This document shows, in pieces, positions 26,037 through 37,000 of a stretch of DNA of 64,000 nucleotides. Origin of the DNA: Alphaproteobacteria bacterium (lineage in GTDB: Bacteria; Pseudomonadota; Alphaproteobacteria; UBA9219; RFNS01); the NCBI GenBank assembly GCA_037200005.1, contig JBBCGY010000001.1, positions 1,693,103 to 1,757,102 of the forward strand, in the 5' to 3' direction. The notes under the pieces were generated by a model. It saw only the letters and a list, made by a program, of their open reading frames with translations, had not been told where the DNA came from and searched no databases. Numbering within the stretch: the stretch's first letter is position 1; each line of letters begins with the position of its first letter. A program made the position numbers and the translations under genes.

Positions 26037-26138
26037 CCATAGCTCCAGGATTTTTTACTCAAAAGCCACCGGATACTTACAAAATCTTTAGAATTAAACG
26101 CCAATAATGGATCATATTATTCGACGGAGGATTTGCAA

Positions 26139-26315
26139 ATGCGCAATTTGGCGAAGAGATTCTGGCGGCAAGAAAGTGGCGCGACGGCGATCGAATACGG
26201 CCTGATTTGCGCGTTGCTGGTGACGGCCATGGCGGCGGTCTTCCCCCTGGTTGCCGGCGAGACGACGTCGATGTTCAACAAAGTCGGCGCCGCCATGCAA
26301 ACCGCGACGAAATAA
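26139..26315 (+). CDS. Flp family type IVb pilin
   Basis: A 58-residue pilin precursor: a basic leader ending 'RQESGATAIEYGLICALLVT', with the G-A-T-A-I-E-Y cleavage region of Flp/Tad pilins and one hydrophobic helix. CGGAGG precedes ATG 26139 by 8 bases. The prepilin peptidase and tad assembly genes are not in the window, so the pilin stands alone beside polysaccharide genes. Confidence 0.88.
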   Translation: MRNLAKRFWRQESGATAIEYGLICALLVTAMAAVFPLVAGETTSMFNKVGAAMQTATK

Positions 26316-26327
26316 CGATAGCGGATT

Positions 26328-27293
26328 TTATTCCGGCGAAATCGTCTGATTTTTATACCATGCCACCGTTTCGGCCAGCCCTTGCTGAAGGGAGCATGGC
26401 GGATTCCAGCCCAATTCCCGTCCGATGAGGCCGCTGTCCACGGCCAACGAGCCGGTCAGCCGGTCGATTTCCTTGCGCTTGCCGAGCATCGCGCCCACGG
26501 CCTTCAAAAGCTCCACCGGAACCGGCAGCAGCCTTGCCGGACGGCGCATCGCCGCCGCCAGAGCATCGATCAGCTCGGGCGTGGAAACATCCTGACGGTC
26601 CGAAACCAGAAATGTTTTTTGCGCCGCCGCCGGATGCGTAAGGCCGGCCGCGATCGCGTCGCTTAAATTTCCGGTATAAATCAGGCTGCGGCGATTATTC
26701 AAAGCGCCGAACGGAAACGGCAAACCGCAATCCACCGCGCGCAGCAAGCGGTAAAAATTAGCGCTTACGCCCGGCCCGTAAACCAAAGGCGAACGCAGGA
26801 TCACCACTTCCAATCCCGTGCTGGACGCGATTTCGCGCAAGCCCTGCTCGGCCTCCCATTTGGAAATAGCGTATGAGTCTTGCGGCGCGGGCCGGTCGGA
26901 TTCGGCATAGGGAATTTCCCGGCCCTCCCCCTGCACTTTCACCGTGCTGACGAAGACGAATCGCCGCACGCCCGCTTCGGCGGCCTGCCGCGCCAGATTG
27001 ATCGTACCGGCGGTGTTGACGCTTCGGTATCGTTCCAGGGAATCCGGCTCGACATCGCACATCACATGGGCGCGGGCGGCCAAATGGACGACGGCCGAGC
27101 ATCCGCTCAAGGCGGCGCGCCAATCCGTACCGCCGCCGATATCCCCTATCGCAACGCTATCATCGCCATGCACCCGATTCAAAACGCGATAGGCTTTGCG
27201 CACGTTCCATGCTTCACGCAGCCTCGGGCAAAGCGCCCGCCCCACGAAGCCGTTAGCGCCGCTGACCAGGACAAGGGGGAAGGCCTGTGTCAT
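26328..27293 (-). CDS. NAD-dependent sugar epimerase/dehydratase
   Basis: Extended short-chain dehydrogenase of about 321 residues. The Rossmann motif is 'VLVSGANGFVG', the catalytic serine region 'FVFVSTVKVQGE' and the YxxxK pair 'SYAISKWEAE'. 'NTAGTINLARQA' and the overall pattern resemble WbpV-type UDP-4-keto-sugar reductases/epimerases of O-antigen pathways. It is the last gene of the polysaccharide cluster. A GTG at 27305 overlaps the preceding stop, but ATG 27293 starts just before the fold. Confidence 0.82.
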   Translation of the reverse strand: MTQAFPLVLVSGANGFVGRALCPRLREAWNVRKAYRVLNRVHGDDSVAIGDIGGGTDWRAALSGCSAVVHLAARAHVMCDVEPDSLERYRSVNTAGTINLARQAAEAGVRRFVFVSTVKVQGEGREIPYAESDRPAPQDSYAISKWEAEQGLREIASSTGLEVVILRSPLVYGPGVSANFYRLLRAVDCGLPFPFGALNNRRSLIYTGNLSDAIAAGLTHPAAAQKTFLVSDRQDVSTPELIDALAAAMRRPARLLPVPVELLKAVGAMLGKRKEIDRLTGSLAVDSGLIGRELGWNPPCSLQQGLAETVAWYKNQTISPE

Positions 27294-27301
27294 GCGTTCT
27301 C

Positions 27302-28420
27302 TCACGAACCTTCCGCAAGCAGTTGTTTATAGAGATCGGCATAGCTCGCCGCCATGCGCTCGGCGGTGAATAATTGCGCATAACGCTCTTCGGCGCGGCG
27401 GCCCATGACGGCGGCGGTTTCGGGATTCTCCCAAAGATAACGCATCGCATTCCTGAACGCGGCGGGATCGCTGGGCGGCACGACCAGCCCGGTTTCGCCA
27501 TTAATATTGATATAGCTTGTTCCGGTGCCGATTTCGCTGGAGATCATGGGTTTGCCGTACATCGCGCCTTCCAGCAAAGAAATGCCGAACGCCTCCGAAC
27601 GCAAATGGGACGGAAAGACGACGGCGTAACACAGCGTCAGCAGCGCGACCTTATCCTCGTCGGGCAGCGCGCCCAGAAAACGCACATTCTTCAGGCCCAG
27701 GCGCGCGGCATGCTCTTTCAATTCCGCCTCGACCGGACCGGAGCCGACGATCACGACGGGATAATCCGTATTCTGAATAGCATCCAAAAGGATATGCAGT
27801 CCTTTATAGTAGCGGATCAATCCCACGAACAGGAAAAACCGCTCTCCCAATTCGGCGCGCCATTTCGCCAGCAAATCAGGGGACGGCGTCACATAGGAAG
27901 ATTTATCGAGCCCGATAGGAATCACCGCCGTCTTGTCGCGATACCGCTCGAGCACATGGCTGGTGGCGAAATAATTAGGCGACGTCGCCACGATACGATC
28001 CACGCTGGTCAGGAAACGGTGCTTGAGAGGGCGATAAAATTTGAGCAGCGTTTGCTGGCGGACGATATCCGAGTGATAGGTGACCACCGCCGGTTTTTTA
28101 AGGCGGGTGGCGAAATGCACGATATCCATGAACGGCCAGGGATAGTGATAATGCACGATGTCGGCCTGCTTCGCCAATTGCGCGAAACGCAGAAAGACCG
28201 ACGCGGAAAACGCCGTGGAGGCGATCTGAAAATTCATCCGCGCCCGATGCGCCTCGTGACCGTCGAGATGGATGGTACGATCCACGACATCGCGGCTCAG
28301 GGATAAAACCGAGCTTTGCACGCCAAGGCGGGCGGTGCCGCGGCATAATTGATAGATGACCTGCTCGACGCCGCCGACCGTGTCCGGAAAATAGGTCTTA
28401 TAGAAGTGCAAAACGCGCAT
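27302..28420 (-). CDS. GT4-family glycosyltransferase
   Basis: A 372-residue GT-B enzyme. The N-terminal acceptor domain starts 'VLHFYKTYFPDTVGGVEQVI' with the GGxE loop. The C-terminal donor domain has 'FLFVGLIRYYKGLHILLDAI' and the nucleotide-sugar motif 'EAFGISLLEGAMYGKP'. It would add one sugar from a nucleotide donor with retention at the cytoplasmic face of the inner membrane. The donor cannot be told; GDP-L-fucose or GDP-mannose are possible given the nearby Gmd-Fcl gene. Confidence 0.88.
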   Translation of the reverse strand: MRVLHFYKTYFPDTVGGVEQVIYQLCRGTARLGVQSSVLSLSRDVVDRTIHLDGHEAHRARMNFQIASTAFSASVFLRFAQLAKQADIVHYHYPWPFMDIVHFATRLKKPAVVTYHSDIVRQQTLLKFYRPLKHRFLTSVDRIVATSPNYFATSHVLERYRDKTAVIPIGLDKSSYVTPSPDLLAKWRAELGERFFLFVGLIRYYKGLHILLDAIQNTDYPVVIVGSGPVEAELKEHAARLGLKNVRFLGALPDEDKVALLTLCYAVVFPSHLRSEAFGISLLEGAMYGKPMISSEIGTGTSYININGETGLVVPPSDPAAFRNAMRYLWENPETAAVMGRRAEERYAQLFTAERMAASYADLYKQLLAEGS

Positions 28421-28517
28421 TGGCCATCCAGGATTCGCTGTTCGGTGCCGAACGCGGAACCCTACGATTAAGCGGTGAGCGATTCAAGATGGGGTATTGC
28501 ATGGAAAGCGGCGGGAA

Positions 28518-29279
28518 TCAGCTCAATTTGGCTTCCAGCGCCTTGAACCATACAGAATAGACCTGAGCCAGCCACCATTTCAGCGGCACGGAGCCATAAT
28601 GCCTGCGAACGATGTCCATCGCCTCCCGGTAATGCTGGCGGCGGTTGTTGCGCGTTTTCGTATCCCGGTGCATACGGTTGACCGCCGTGAAACGATCCAC
28701 GAATTCCAGCGCGCCGGAATGCCGGTATAGCTTCCACCACAGGTCATAATCCATCGCCATGCGCAGCTTCTCGTCGAGGCCGCCCACGGCCTCCCACGCC
28801 GATCTTCGCATCAGCGTCGCGGGCTGGGAAATGATGCAGCGCAGGGCCAGGCGGCGATTGTCGAACGGCTCCACCCATACGGGCGTCTTTTTGCCGGTGC
28901 GATCGTCCAAATTCCAGGCGCGGCCATAAACGGCGGAGAGGGAAGGCTTTGCTTCCAGCACTTCCAGAAGCGCCTTCAGGCTGCCGGGAAGCAGCATGTC
29001 GTCGCTGTTCAGCCAGCATACATACGGAGCCTTGCCCTTGGCGATGCATTCGTTGATCGCCGCCGATTGGCCGGAGTCCGGATGGCTGCGCCACCCGGCC
29101 AGCCGCGGCGCGAAAGATTCGATGATCGCGGCCGATTGATCCGAAGAGCCGCCGTCGGCGACGAAAACCTCCACGGGAACGTCTTGGGCGAAAGCCGAAT
29201 TCAGGGCGTCGGCGAGAAAGCGCCCTTGATTGAAGGACGGCACCGCAATCGTGACCATAGGGATTTCGGACGGCATCAT
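28518..29279 (-). CDS. GT2-family glycosyltransferase
   Basis: A 253-residue GT-A enzyme: '[18 protein letters not shown]' nucleotide-binding start, '[10 protein letters not shown]', metal-binding '[13 protein letters not shown]' (DD motif) and the acceptor-region 'MDYDLWWKL'. An inverting transferase for polysaccharide assembly. The start overlaps the Gmd-Fcl stop by 4 bases, so translation is coupled. It resembles the GT2 at 47473-48372 in length and motif order. Confidence 0.87.
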   Translation of the reverse strand: MMPSEIPMVTIAVPSFNQGRFLADALNSAFAQDVPVEVFVADGGSSDQSAAIIESFAPRLAGWRSHPDSGQSAAINECIAKGKAPYVCWLNSDDMLLPGSLKALLEVLEAKPSLSAVYGRAWNLDDRTGKKTPVWVEPFDNRRLALRCIISQPATLMRRSAWEAVGGLDEKLRMAMDYDLWWKLYRHSGALEFVDRFTAVNRMHRDTKTRNNRRQHYREAMDIVRRHYGSVPLKWWLAQVYSVWFKALEAKLS

Positions 29280-31390
29280 CCCGCGGATCGGCGCGGCGGC
29301 GCTGCCGCATAGCGCGACAGGAAATCTTCATAAGCCTTCGCCAGACCGTCCTGCAACGAGGTGGAGGCGCGCCAGCCCAGCCCCTGCAGCAGGCTGACAT
29401 CCATAAGCTTGCGCGGCGTGCCGTCGGGTTTGGAGGCGTCGAAAACAATCTCACCCTCGAACCCGACCGTCCGGCTGATTTCCCGCGCCAATTCCGCGAT
29501 GGTTCTGTCTTCGCCGACGCCTATATTGACCAGCGGCGGCTCGAATTTTTCGCTTGCCGCTTCGTCACCGCCCAACAGGCCATCGAATGTCTCATCCGGC
29601 AGATTCATCACAAAGACGCAAGCATCCGCCCCGTCTTCGTTGAACAAAAACTCGCGCCGGGGCGTGCCGGTTCCCCAGACAACGACTTCCCCGTCGCCGC
29701 GCTCCCTGGCTTCGTGGAACTTGCGGATCAAGGCCGGAATGACGTGGCTGTTGTTCAGATCGTAATGATCACCCGGACCGTATAAATTGGTCGGCATCAC
29801 GGCGAGATAGCGCGTCCCATATTGACGGTTATAGCTCCAGCACATCTCGATGCCCGCGATCTTCGCCAGGGCATAAGGGCGATTGGTCGGCTCCAAAGGT
29901 CCCGTCAGCAGGCAGTTTTCCTTGAGCGGCTGCGGCGCAAGCCTGGGATATACGCAACTGGACCCCAGGAACAGCAGGCGCGCCACGCCGTTCTGGTATG
30001 CGGCGCGAATGACATTGTCCTGGATCGCCAGATTGTCGCGAATGAATTCCGCGGGATACGCGCTGTTGGCGGCGATGCCCCCGACTTTGGCCGCGGCCAG
30101 AAAAACATAATCCGGCTTTTCCCGCGCGAAGAACGCATTGGTCGCGGCCTGGTTCGTCAGATCGAGCTCGGCATGAGAGCGGGTGCAAATATTGGCGTAT
30201 CCCTTCGCGCGCAGATTGCGCACGAGGGCGGAGCCGACAAGACCCCGGTGTCCGGCAACGTAAATTTTGGCGTCTTTATCCATGGCCGGCTGTTTATCCG
30301 CGCCCGCCCCGACAATCAAAGATTTCTTCATTATATCTTCCCTATGGAAATTCGAGGCCCTTCCCGCCGATTCGGCGTCCGCAGCCTCATCTTTCAGCCT
30401 CGATATTTGCGCCGCAACCATTTTTTCGACCATGTCCTCGAAACCGACGGCGGGTTCCCAGCCTAACTCCCGCCGCGCTTTCGAAGCATCGGCGACCGTT
30501 TGCCCGGACTCGACGGGCCGCATCAGCGCCGGATCGCTCACGACGTTTTCCCGCCAGTCCATGTTCACGCAGCGATAAGCCGCCTCGCATAAATCCTGCA
30601 AAGTATGCAGCCGTCCGGTTCCGATCACGAATTCATCGGGGCGCTCCTGCTGGAGCATCAGCCACATCGCGCGCACGAAATCGCCCGCATAGCCCCAATC
30701 CCTCGCGACATCCAGATTGCCCAGCGCCAGCTTGCCGCCTTCGACGACGGGCCTTCCGGCTTCGTTTACATCCGATGAATCGGAGATTCCCAGCGCGGCG
30801 CACGCGGCGCCATAAGCAATTTTTTGCGTGACGAAATGCAGCGGCCTGCGCTCGCTTTCATGATTGAACAGAATGCCGCTGGCGATATACAGGCCATGGC
30901 TTTCGCGGTAAATGCGGGCCATTTGATGGGCGTACACCTTGGCCGCCGCGTAAGGATTCACCGGATTGAACGGCGTTTGCTCATTCTGGGGCGCGCCGGA
31001 AACGCGTCCGAACATATCGGACGACGAGGCATGATAGACGCGGCTGGACGGACAGTGCCGCCGAACCGCCTCGAAAAGACGCATCGCCCCCAAAGAATTG
31101 ACCAGAAACGTCTCCGGCGCCCGCGCCCATGACTCCCCGGGGCGGGACTGAGAAGCGAGATTATAGATTTCGTCAGGCTTGGCTTCGGCGACGGCGGCGG
31201 CGATATCCGCCTCTTCGGCCATGTCGCCGAACAGGACTTCGATCTTCCCGGCCAAATGGCTGGCGTTATGTGGGCGATGCCAGCTTTCCGACCGCGCCAT
31301 CCCAACAACCCGGTAACCCTTTTCGAGCAGCATCTCCGCGAGAAACGAGCCGTCCTGCCCGGTGATGCCGGTAATCAGTGCCGTCTTCAT
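29276..31390 (-). CDS. Bifunctional GDP-mannose 4,6-dehydratase / GDP-L-fucose synthase
   Basis: A 704-residue fusion of two normally separate enzymes. Residues 1-330 are Gmd: '[16 protein letters not shown]', 'ASSSDMFG', '[13 protein letters not shown]' (YxxxK) and '[16 protein letters not shown]'. Residues about 366-704 are Fcl/WcaG: '[14 protein letters not shown]', 'GSSCVYP', '[16 protein letters not shown]' (YxxxK). Together they would turn GDP-mannose into GDP-L-fucose using NADPH. ATG 31390 overlaps the upstream stop (ATGA). In the linker a second ATG at 30331 is preceded by GGGAAGATATA, so the Fcl half may also be made alone. Confidence 0.88.
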   Translation of the reverse strand: MKTALITGITGQDGSFLAEMLLEKGYRVVGMARSESWHRPHNASHLAGKIEVLFGDMAEEADIAAAVAEAKPDEIYNLASQSRPGESWARAPETFLVNSLGAMRLFEAVRRHCPSSRVYHASSSDMFGRVSGAPQNEQTPFNPVNPYAAAKVYAHQMARIYRESHGLYIASGILFNHESERRPLHFVTQKIAYGAACAALGISDSSDVNEAGRPVVEGGKLALGNLDVARDWGYAGDFVRAMWLMLQQERPDEFVIGTGRLHTLQDLCEAAYRCVNMDWRENVVSDPALMRPVESGQTVADASKARRELGWEPAVGFEDMVEKMVAAQISRLKDEAADAESAGRASNFHREDIMKKSLIVGAGADKQPAMDKDAKIYVAGHRGLVGSALVRNLRAKGYANICTRSHAELDLTNQAATNAFFAREKPDYVFLAAAKVGGIAANSAYPAEFIRDNLAIQDNVIRAAYQNGVARLLFLGSSCVYPRLAPQPLKENCLLTGPLEPTNRPYALAKIAGIEMCWSYNRQYGTRYLAVMPTNLYGPGDHYDLNNSHVIPALIRKFHEARERGDGEVVVWGTGTPRREFLFNEDGADACVFVMNLPDETFDGLLGGDEAASEKFEPPLVNIGVGEDRTIAELAREISRTVGFEGEIVFDASKPDGTPRKLMDVSLLQGLGWRASTSLQDGLAKAYEDFLSRYAAAPPRRSAG

Positions 31391-32553
31391 GCCGCCATCT
31401 CCGCCATCCGCCTTTTGGGAGTCCTTAAAGCCTCCTCGTAAAGCTCCAGCAAACCCATCGCGCTGCGTTTCCACTCGAACCGCCCGGCCTGAACCAGCGC
31501 CGCGGCGCCAAGCCGGTTTCTCTCCTCGCGCTGCGCCGCAAGCCACAGCATCGTCTGCGCCCATGACTCCCCATCGCCCGGATCGAGCAGGATGGCGGCA
31601 TTTCCCGCCACTTCCGGGATCGAACTGGATTGCGAGGCCACCGTCGGCGCGCCGAATTGCATTCCTTCAAGAACCGGCAAGCCGAACCCCTCGAACAGCG
31701 AAGGATAGAGATTGGCATAGCAATGCCGGTAGAGCCAGACCAATTCATCGTCCGACACATAGCCCGTCATCACAATATGGCCGGCAATCCCCAGGCGATC
31801 CAGATGACCCTGGAAATCCTCCATCATCCAGCCCTTGCCGCCCGCCAGCACCAGCGGCATGGGCGCGCCCCCGAGGGCCAGATAACGGGCGTAAGCCTCG
31901 GCGAGACGGCGCTGGTTCTTCCTCGGCTCGATCGTGCCCACATTCAGCCAATAGCTTCCGGCGGGAATATTGTCCAAGCTCCTCGGCCGCTTCCCTTCCG
32001 AAGCCGGATCGGCAAATCGCGAACATGGATAGATAACGCGAATGCGATCTTCGGGGAAATGAGGGAATGTCTTCAGATAATGATCCCGCGAGGCGTTTGA
32101 GATGGCGACAATCCAGTCGGCGGCCACGGCCGCCCGGAAAACGCCGTTGAAACATCCGACGCGATTGGCCTCGGGCGTCCAGGTGGGATCGACGGCAAAA
32201 CCCATATCATAAAAAGTGTAAACCAGACGGCTCGATCTCAGTTGAACCGGGCACCAGAAATTATTGGCGTGAATGATGTCCGGCATTCCCAGCGCGTTTT
32301 CGACTTCCATCCCGTTCCAAAACGCGCGGGCGGTATCGCGCGTGAGATGCCGCGGGCCGTAATGGGCATGACGGCCGGAATAGGGGTTCATGATGGGCAT
32401 CAGCGCATCGAAATAAAAATCGCCAAAACTAGGGAAAAGCGAATAACGATGCTCCGGCGCAAGCTCCAGCATCGCCTGAATCATGGCGTGGGCGAAATAG
32501 CCGCAGCCGGCCCTGCCGGAACCGGTTTGTGAAATGTCGAAGCCGAGATGCAT
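31387..32553 (-). CDS. GT4-family glycosyltransferase
   Basis: A 388-residue GT-B transferase from ATG 32553 ('[16 protein letters not shown]'); a longer reading to 32610 lacks family support. The donor domain has '[20 protein letters not shown]' and '[20 protein letters not shown]', typical of mannosyl- or rhamnosyl-type GT4 enzymes. It is coupled to the Gmd-Fcl gene by ATGA. Probably transfers one sugar to the growing lipid-linked repeat. Confidence 0.88.
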   Translation of the reverse strand: MHLGFDISQTGSGRAGCGYFAHAMIQAMLELAPEHRYSLFPSFGDFYFDALMPIMNPYSGRHAHYGPRHLTRDTARAFWNGMEVENALGMPDIIHANNFWCPVQLRSSRLVYTFYDMGFAVDPTWTPEANRVGCFNGVFRAAVAADWIVAISNASRDHYLKTFPHFPEDRIRVIYPCSRFADPASEGKRPRSLDNIPAGSYWLNVGTIEPRKNQRRLAEAYARYLALGGAPMPLVLAGGKGWMMEDFQGHLDRLGIAGHIVMTGYVSDDELVWLYRHCYANLYPSLFEGFGLPVLEGMQFGAPTVASQSSSIPEVAGNAAILLDPGDGESWAQTMLWLAAQREERNRLGAAALVQAGRFEWKRSAMGLLELYEEALRTPKRRMAEMAA

Positions 32554-32674
32554 AATGTCGATTCTGTTATTCGGACTTAAAGGTATAACCCCTGCCGTAG
32601 AAAAACCCAAGATTGTTGTGCGGGCTTTCGTCCGGTGCTTATATCAGCGGTGCTTTGCTCGAGAGGATGGACCC

Positions 32675-34057
32675 ATGCGCCCAACGATTTGGCAGGCCGC
32701 CGCGCTGCTTTACCTGATCCTGCCGCTGGCGATTTTTCTGCTGTTCTTCTCGAATTATTTGATGGCGGCGGCAGGACTCGCCTTCATCGGCTGGGCGCTC
32801 CGGCGATTGCTGTGCGACGGCGTTGAGCAACCTCTATTATCGCGGCCGGTAATAGGGTGCCTCTTTTTGCTCGCATTCATTATCGTTGGCGCATCCGGCA
32901 TGTTGCCGCCCCTATGGCAAAGCAGTGATTACGAGAAGCATTACGTCATCCTGCATCTTCTGATCGACAATCCCTGGCCGGTCGTCATTGATTTCGGTCA
33001 AGGGCCGGAAATGCTCCGCTATTACCTCGGCTGGTATTTGGCGCCGGCCGGAATTTGCAAGCTGTTCGGACCGCGGGCAATTGATTATGTCATGACGACA
33101 TGGTCCGCTTTAGGTTTGTGGCTGGTTTTTTTATTATTGGCAGAGGCGCTAAAAGCCAAGTCCGGCTTCAAGAAGCAATGGCTGGCCATACCCATCGCGC
33201 TTATGTTTATGTTTTTCAGCGGCGCCGATCAACTTGGCACCGCCTTGACTGGCAAGTCCATGGGACCGCCCAACCATTTTGAGTGGTGGGCCACATTTTA
33301 TGTTTTTCCCTCGACCATGACCAGCTTGGTCTGGGCGCCGCAACATGGGCTCGCGACATGGATCGCCGCTGGATTGCTTCTTAATGCCGGTTCATTGGCC
33401 CGCATTATCCGTCATGCGGGACTGTTTTTCTTCGCGGTATTTTTCTGGTCACCATTTTGCGCCATCGGAGTCGTTCCCTTTATTCTCATCACCGCAGGAG
33501 CAAAAAGCTTTCGACGGCTATTCAGCATCAGCAATGTCTTGTCGGTCGCCACGCTCGCGCCGCCGCTCCTAGGTTATCTGCTCGCGGATGCGCAAGCAAT
33601 CCCGCACGACTGGATATTTAATGTTCCCGACTGGACGATGCAAAATCTTATCGGTTTCTGGCTTTTGGAATTCGGCATCTTCGCTCTGCTGGTCATGGCC
33701 ATCGGCACGGAACGGCGAGCGATGTTCGGCACTGCGGTTTTGGTGCTTCTCATTGCTCCGATTGCCCGCATCGGGTCTGCCAACGACTTCGCCATGCGCG
33801 TCCCGGCAGTGGCTATGGCTATCCTGGCGTTTGTTGTCATTGAAATCATAATGACCAGGCCATGGCGAACGACATTTCCCCTGATTTTGGTATTCATGCT
33901 TGGTCTCGGCACACCTTATGCCGAAATATCGCGCTGCTTCCGTTTTGCCACCAATCAATTCCGGGCCAACACGCCGGAACATCTCATGAAAATGGATGCG
34001 AGCAACGTGATACGCGCCCAGTATCTTGCCGCATATCCGAATAGATTTGTACGTTAA
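32675..34057 (+). CDS. Polytopic membrane protein, glycosyltransferase-like
   Basis: A 460-residue protein starting at ATG 32675 after GAGAGGA, with about ten hydrophobic segments. A loop after the first helices, 'SSDYEKHYVILHLL', and 'SLVWAPQHGLATWIAAGLLL' resemble parts of the C-terminal half of the 1,447-residue protein next door ('FVPQHVFAVLCGLAAMF'), so the two may be related GT-C-like or ligase-like proteins. No catalytic residue can be assigned. It is the only plus-strand gene inside the cluster. Confidence 0.6.
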   Translation: MRPTIWQAAALLYLILPLAIFLLFFSNYLMAAAGLAFIGWALRRLLCDGVEQPLLSRPVIGCLFLLAFIIVGASGMLPPLWQSSDYEKHYVILHLLIDNPWPVVIDFGQGPEMLRYYLGWYLAPAGICKLFGPRAIDYVMTTWSALGLWLVFLLLAEALKAKSGFKKQWLAIPIALMFMFFSGADQLGTALTGKSMGPPNHFEWWATFYVFPSTMTSLVWAPQHGLATWIAAGLLLNAGSLARIIRHAGLFFFAVFFWSPFCAIGVVPFILITAGAKSFRRLFSISNVLSVATLAPPLLGYLLADAQAIPHDWIFNVPDWTMQNLIGFWLLEFGIFALLVMAIGTERRAMFGTAVLVLLIAPIARIGSANDFAMRVPAVAMAILAFVVIEIIMTRPWRTTFPLILVFMLGLGTPYAEISRCFRFATNQFRANTPEHLMKMDASNVIRAQYLAAYPNRFVR

Positions 34058-34077
34058 GCTTCGACCGCCGAAATAGC

Positions 34078-37000
34078 TTAGTTGACGTCCGCGACGCCAC
34101 AGGCATTGTTGATCGGGTAGATCGAATAACCGCCAACTGAACTTTTATCTTTAAACATTCCGGCAAGCATTCCATCCGCTGCCGATCCAGCAGGCGCGAC
34201 AAGGGTATCATAATGCCGATGGAGTTCCGACCACGCTTCAGAATCTTTCTGCATCAATCCGTCCCAGAAATGTTTCGCTCGAAGCCTGCCCGCAGGCGGC
34301 ATATAGGCGTCGGCGCGGATTAGAGAAAAGTCGAAATCCATCTGACGGCCGGAAAGCGCCGCGAGAACCTGTGCCGGCGAGAAAATCGCGATTCGGGAAC
34401 ATCTTGGCAGCGCACGGACATGATTAATAAAAATCTTAACCCCAGGATCAATCGGCCGCCAAGCCGATTGAATATAATATTTCGTCGTCGGAAAATTGAG
34501 AAGGGCGATACCAAGAAAAAGCACGGCGGCAGCCAGCAAGCCGAGAGTTTTGTTCCGCCGGCAGTTCATCTTGCCACTGAGGACAAGCAGACCAATCCCA
34601 GCAAGTGGAACAAGAACAATGCGCATCCATAATCCAGATTTGACACCGGCGTCAGGATAGCCGCCAAACGACAATCCGATCATGCCGACAAAAGCCAGAA
34701 TGGCCGCCCCGGCGAGAGTGCGCCGCCCCGGCGAATCAATGTCACGGCTGCCCGGACCGCGAAGCACTGGTGTCAGGCCAATAATCGCTAACGGCACCAC
34801 CGTTCCTATTGCCGCTAGCACATAAAGCCATTGACTTGAAAGTTTGGGAATAGTCGCCATGACGCCGGTTCCCCCCGACCATTGCAATATTTCGATCAGA
34901 AAAGGAAAAACGAGAATACAGGGCAGAATTAAGGCCGCCATGACCAAGGAACATTCTTTAATAGCCTTCAGGGTGCCGCGGCCAAAAGATCTCCCATGCA
35001 GAAAAAAGATTAGCGCCATTCCAACCGCCAACGAAACGGCAAGATGGGGAAGGAGAATAAAGCTCGAAAGGGCACCCACCACAGTGATGATACCGGCCAG
35101 GAATATGCGTTTATAATCACCTGGCCCGAACCGGACGTTTGCCCACAAGAACATAGCTGCCAAACCGCAAAGCACGGCGAAAACATGCTGCGGGACAAAG
35201 ATCAACGATTGAAGGGGTTCGTCTACCCAGACGGAGGTTGTAAGCAATTTCTCGGTATACAAAAAGAAGCCGATCGGCGGCGTGCCTTTCACCAATAACG
35301 GCGTTAGACCCCCGACCCACGTAGCGAGAAAAACACTCCCCAAATGCACAGATTTTGCTCGCGTCACATGGCGTGCAATATCGAGAATTGTCATAGGCAG
35401 CGCGACACCGATGGCGATGACCGCGAAAGGAAAGGTTTGAAAATTCGCCAACGGGCTGCCAATCAGCCTAGCAACAAGGGCCGGTGGAAAATAAAAAAGA
35501 AAATTGTAGGCGAATGCTTCGTTCGAGAGGAAGGGGCTTGGCGGCGGCCATCCGTTTGCTTTGTAAAGAGACATTTGCGCAAAAAGATGCTTCGGCAGAT
35601 CGAAGATATCGGGGAATTGATATAGTAGATCCTCCGCTAGCGTCGCCATCGGAAGATAAACTAATGCAACGGCAACCACCCAAGAAACTATAACGGCCAA
35701 GATCAGCATCTCCATCGGTCGACTTACGAAGCCGTCAAGATGGACGCGCACGCGCGCTTTTATCCGTGCGATATTAAACGATTGCCGCGAAATCGCGCCT
35801 GCCGTGATCTTCAAACGGATTTCCCGTCGAGCTATTGCGGCAGCCCCTATGGCAAAAATCACGGCGCCAATCGCCAGATTGCCGGTATATTTCAAGGAAA
35901 GGAGTAGCATCAAACCGAAAATTCCATATCCAAGAACGAAACTGAATCCCATGAGCGAAAGATTCGTTATTCCGCAAGCTAGAAAAAGTGAGCGGCCAAC
36001 CACCGCGCATCCAACCAACAATGTCATGGTGAAAATCAAGGCCATCGGAAACGAGGATTCTTGTTTAGGGCCGGCAGCATCTTCTCGAGCTACTATCCGC
36101 AACTGAAAAACCTCCAGGCTGGTCAATCGCAAATGTCCGCTGCCTTCTACCCAGCCACCCAAGCCAAACACCAAACGCTGCATTGAATCCTTGCCAAGCG
36201 CGGGGATAATTGCCTGAAATGACTGTGAAGATGAATATTTTCCGGGCGATAGAGTGACAACAAATTGTCTGCCGAATAGAGATAGATGCGCCGCGTGGTC
36301 GCCCGTTCCGGCAACTTCACCCTCGAAACTCGCCTTAACTAAGGTCGAGCCGTCCAACCGAAGTTCTTGGCTAACAAATCCGGCATCGACAGGACGCACG
36401 TTCTCAACCTCAGGCAATCCATTCCTAATTTTTAGCTTGGCTCCGGACGCTGCGTTCCATGTTGTCCACTGCATGCCTTTCAAATCGGCCACGGGAATTA
36501 ATTCTATTCTCGATTTGGGCAAGGCAACAACATAGTAGGCATGATTGCACACCTCATTGATGGCAATCCAATAGCCCTGTCGTTCCAAAGCGACACTGAG
36601 ATTTCTATCTAACGACTCTTTTTTCTGAATGATCGCGACGGCATCCCATCCGGGCTGCGCGGCGGTGACGAGCAACGCCGCGCCGTTGGCCACGGTTTGG
36701 ATTCTATTCTGCGCGCGGCTGCCCAGAACGGGAACCAATGACGTGTTCAGCTCATTGAGCACCAGAGCATTGAGCGGCTTCTCCGCGTCAAGGCCCAGCG
36801 TATCCACCATCGATGTCTGATAGGCCCCCTTATTGAACAAGCTCAGCCTTTTCAAAGGCGTGTCCGCTTGCTTGATCTCCATCATCATCGGACCGGGAAG
36901 AGGCGTCGGAATAACTTCGCCGGGACGCGCTGTGATCGCAAGGTTGGCTATAACCGTTAGAACAGCCGCGATGGCAAAGACGCCGCCAACACCAGCCGTC

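Noticed and set aside
27374-28306. A 310-codon plus-strand frame
   Set aside because: Antisense to a clear GT4 gene; His/Gln/Arg-rich shadow translation.
28518-29454. Second overlapping gene on minus (frame at 29454-28744)
   Set aside because: Arg-rich shadow of the GT2 gene and the Gmd-Fcl end in another frame.
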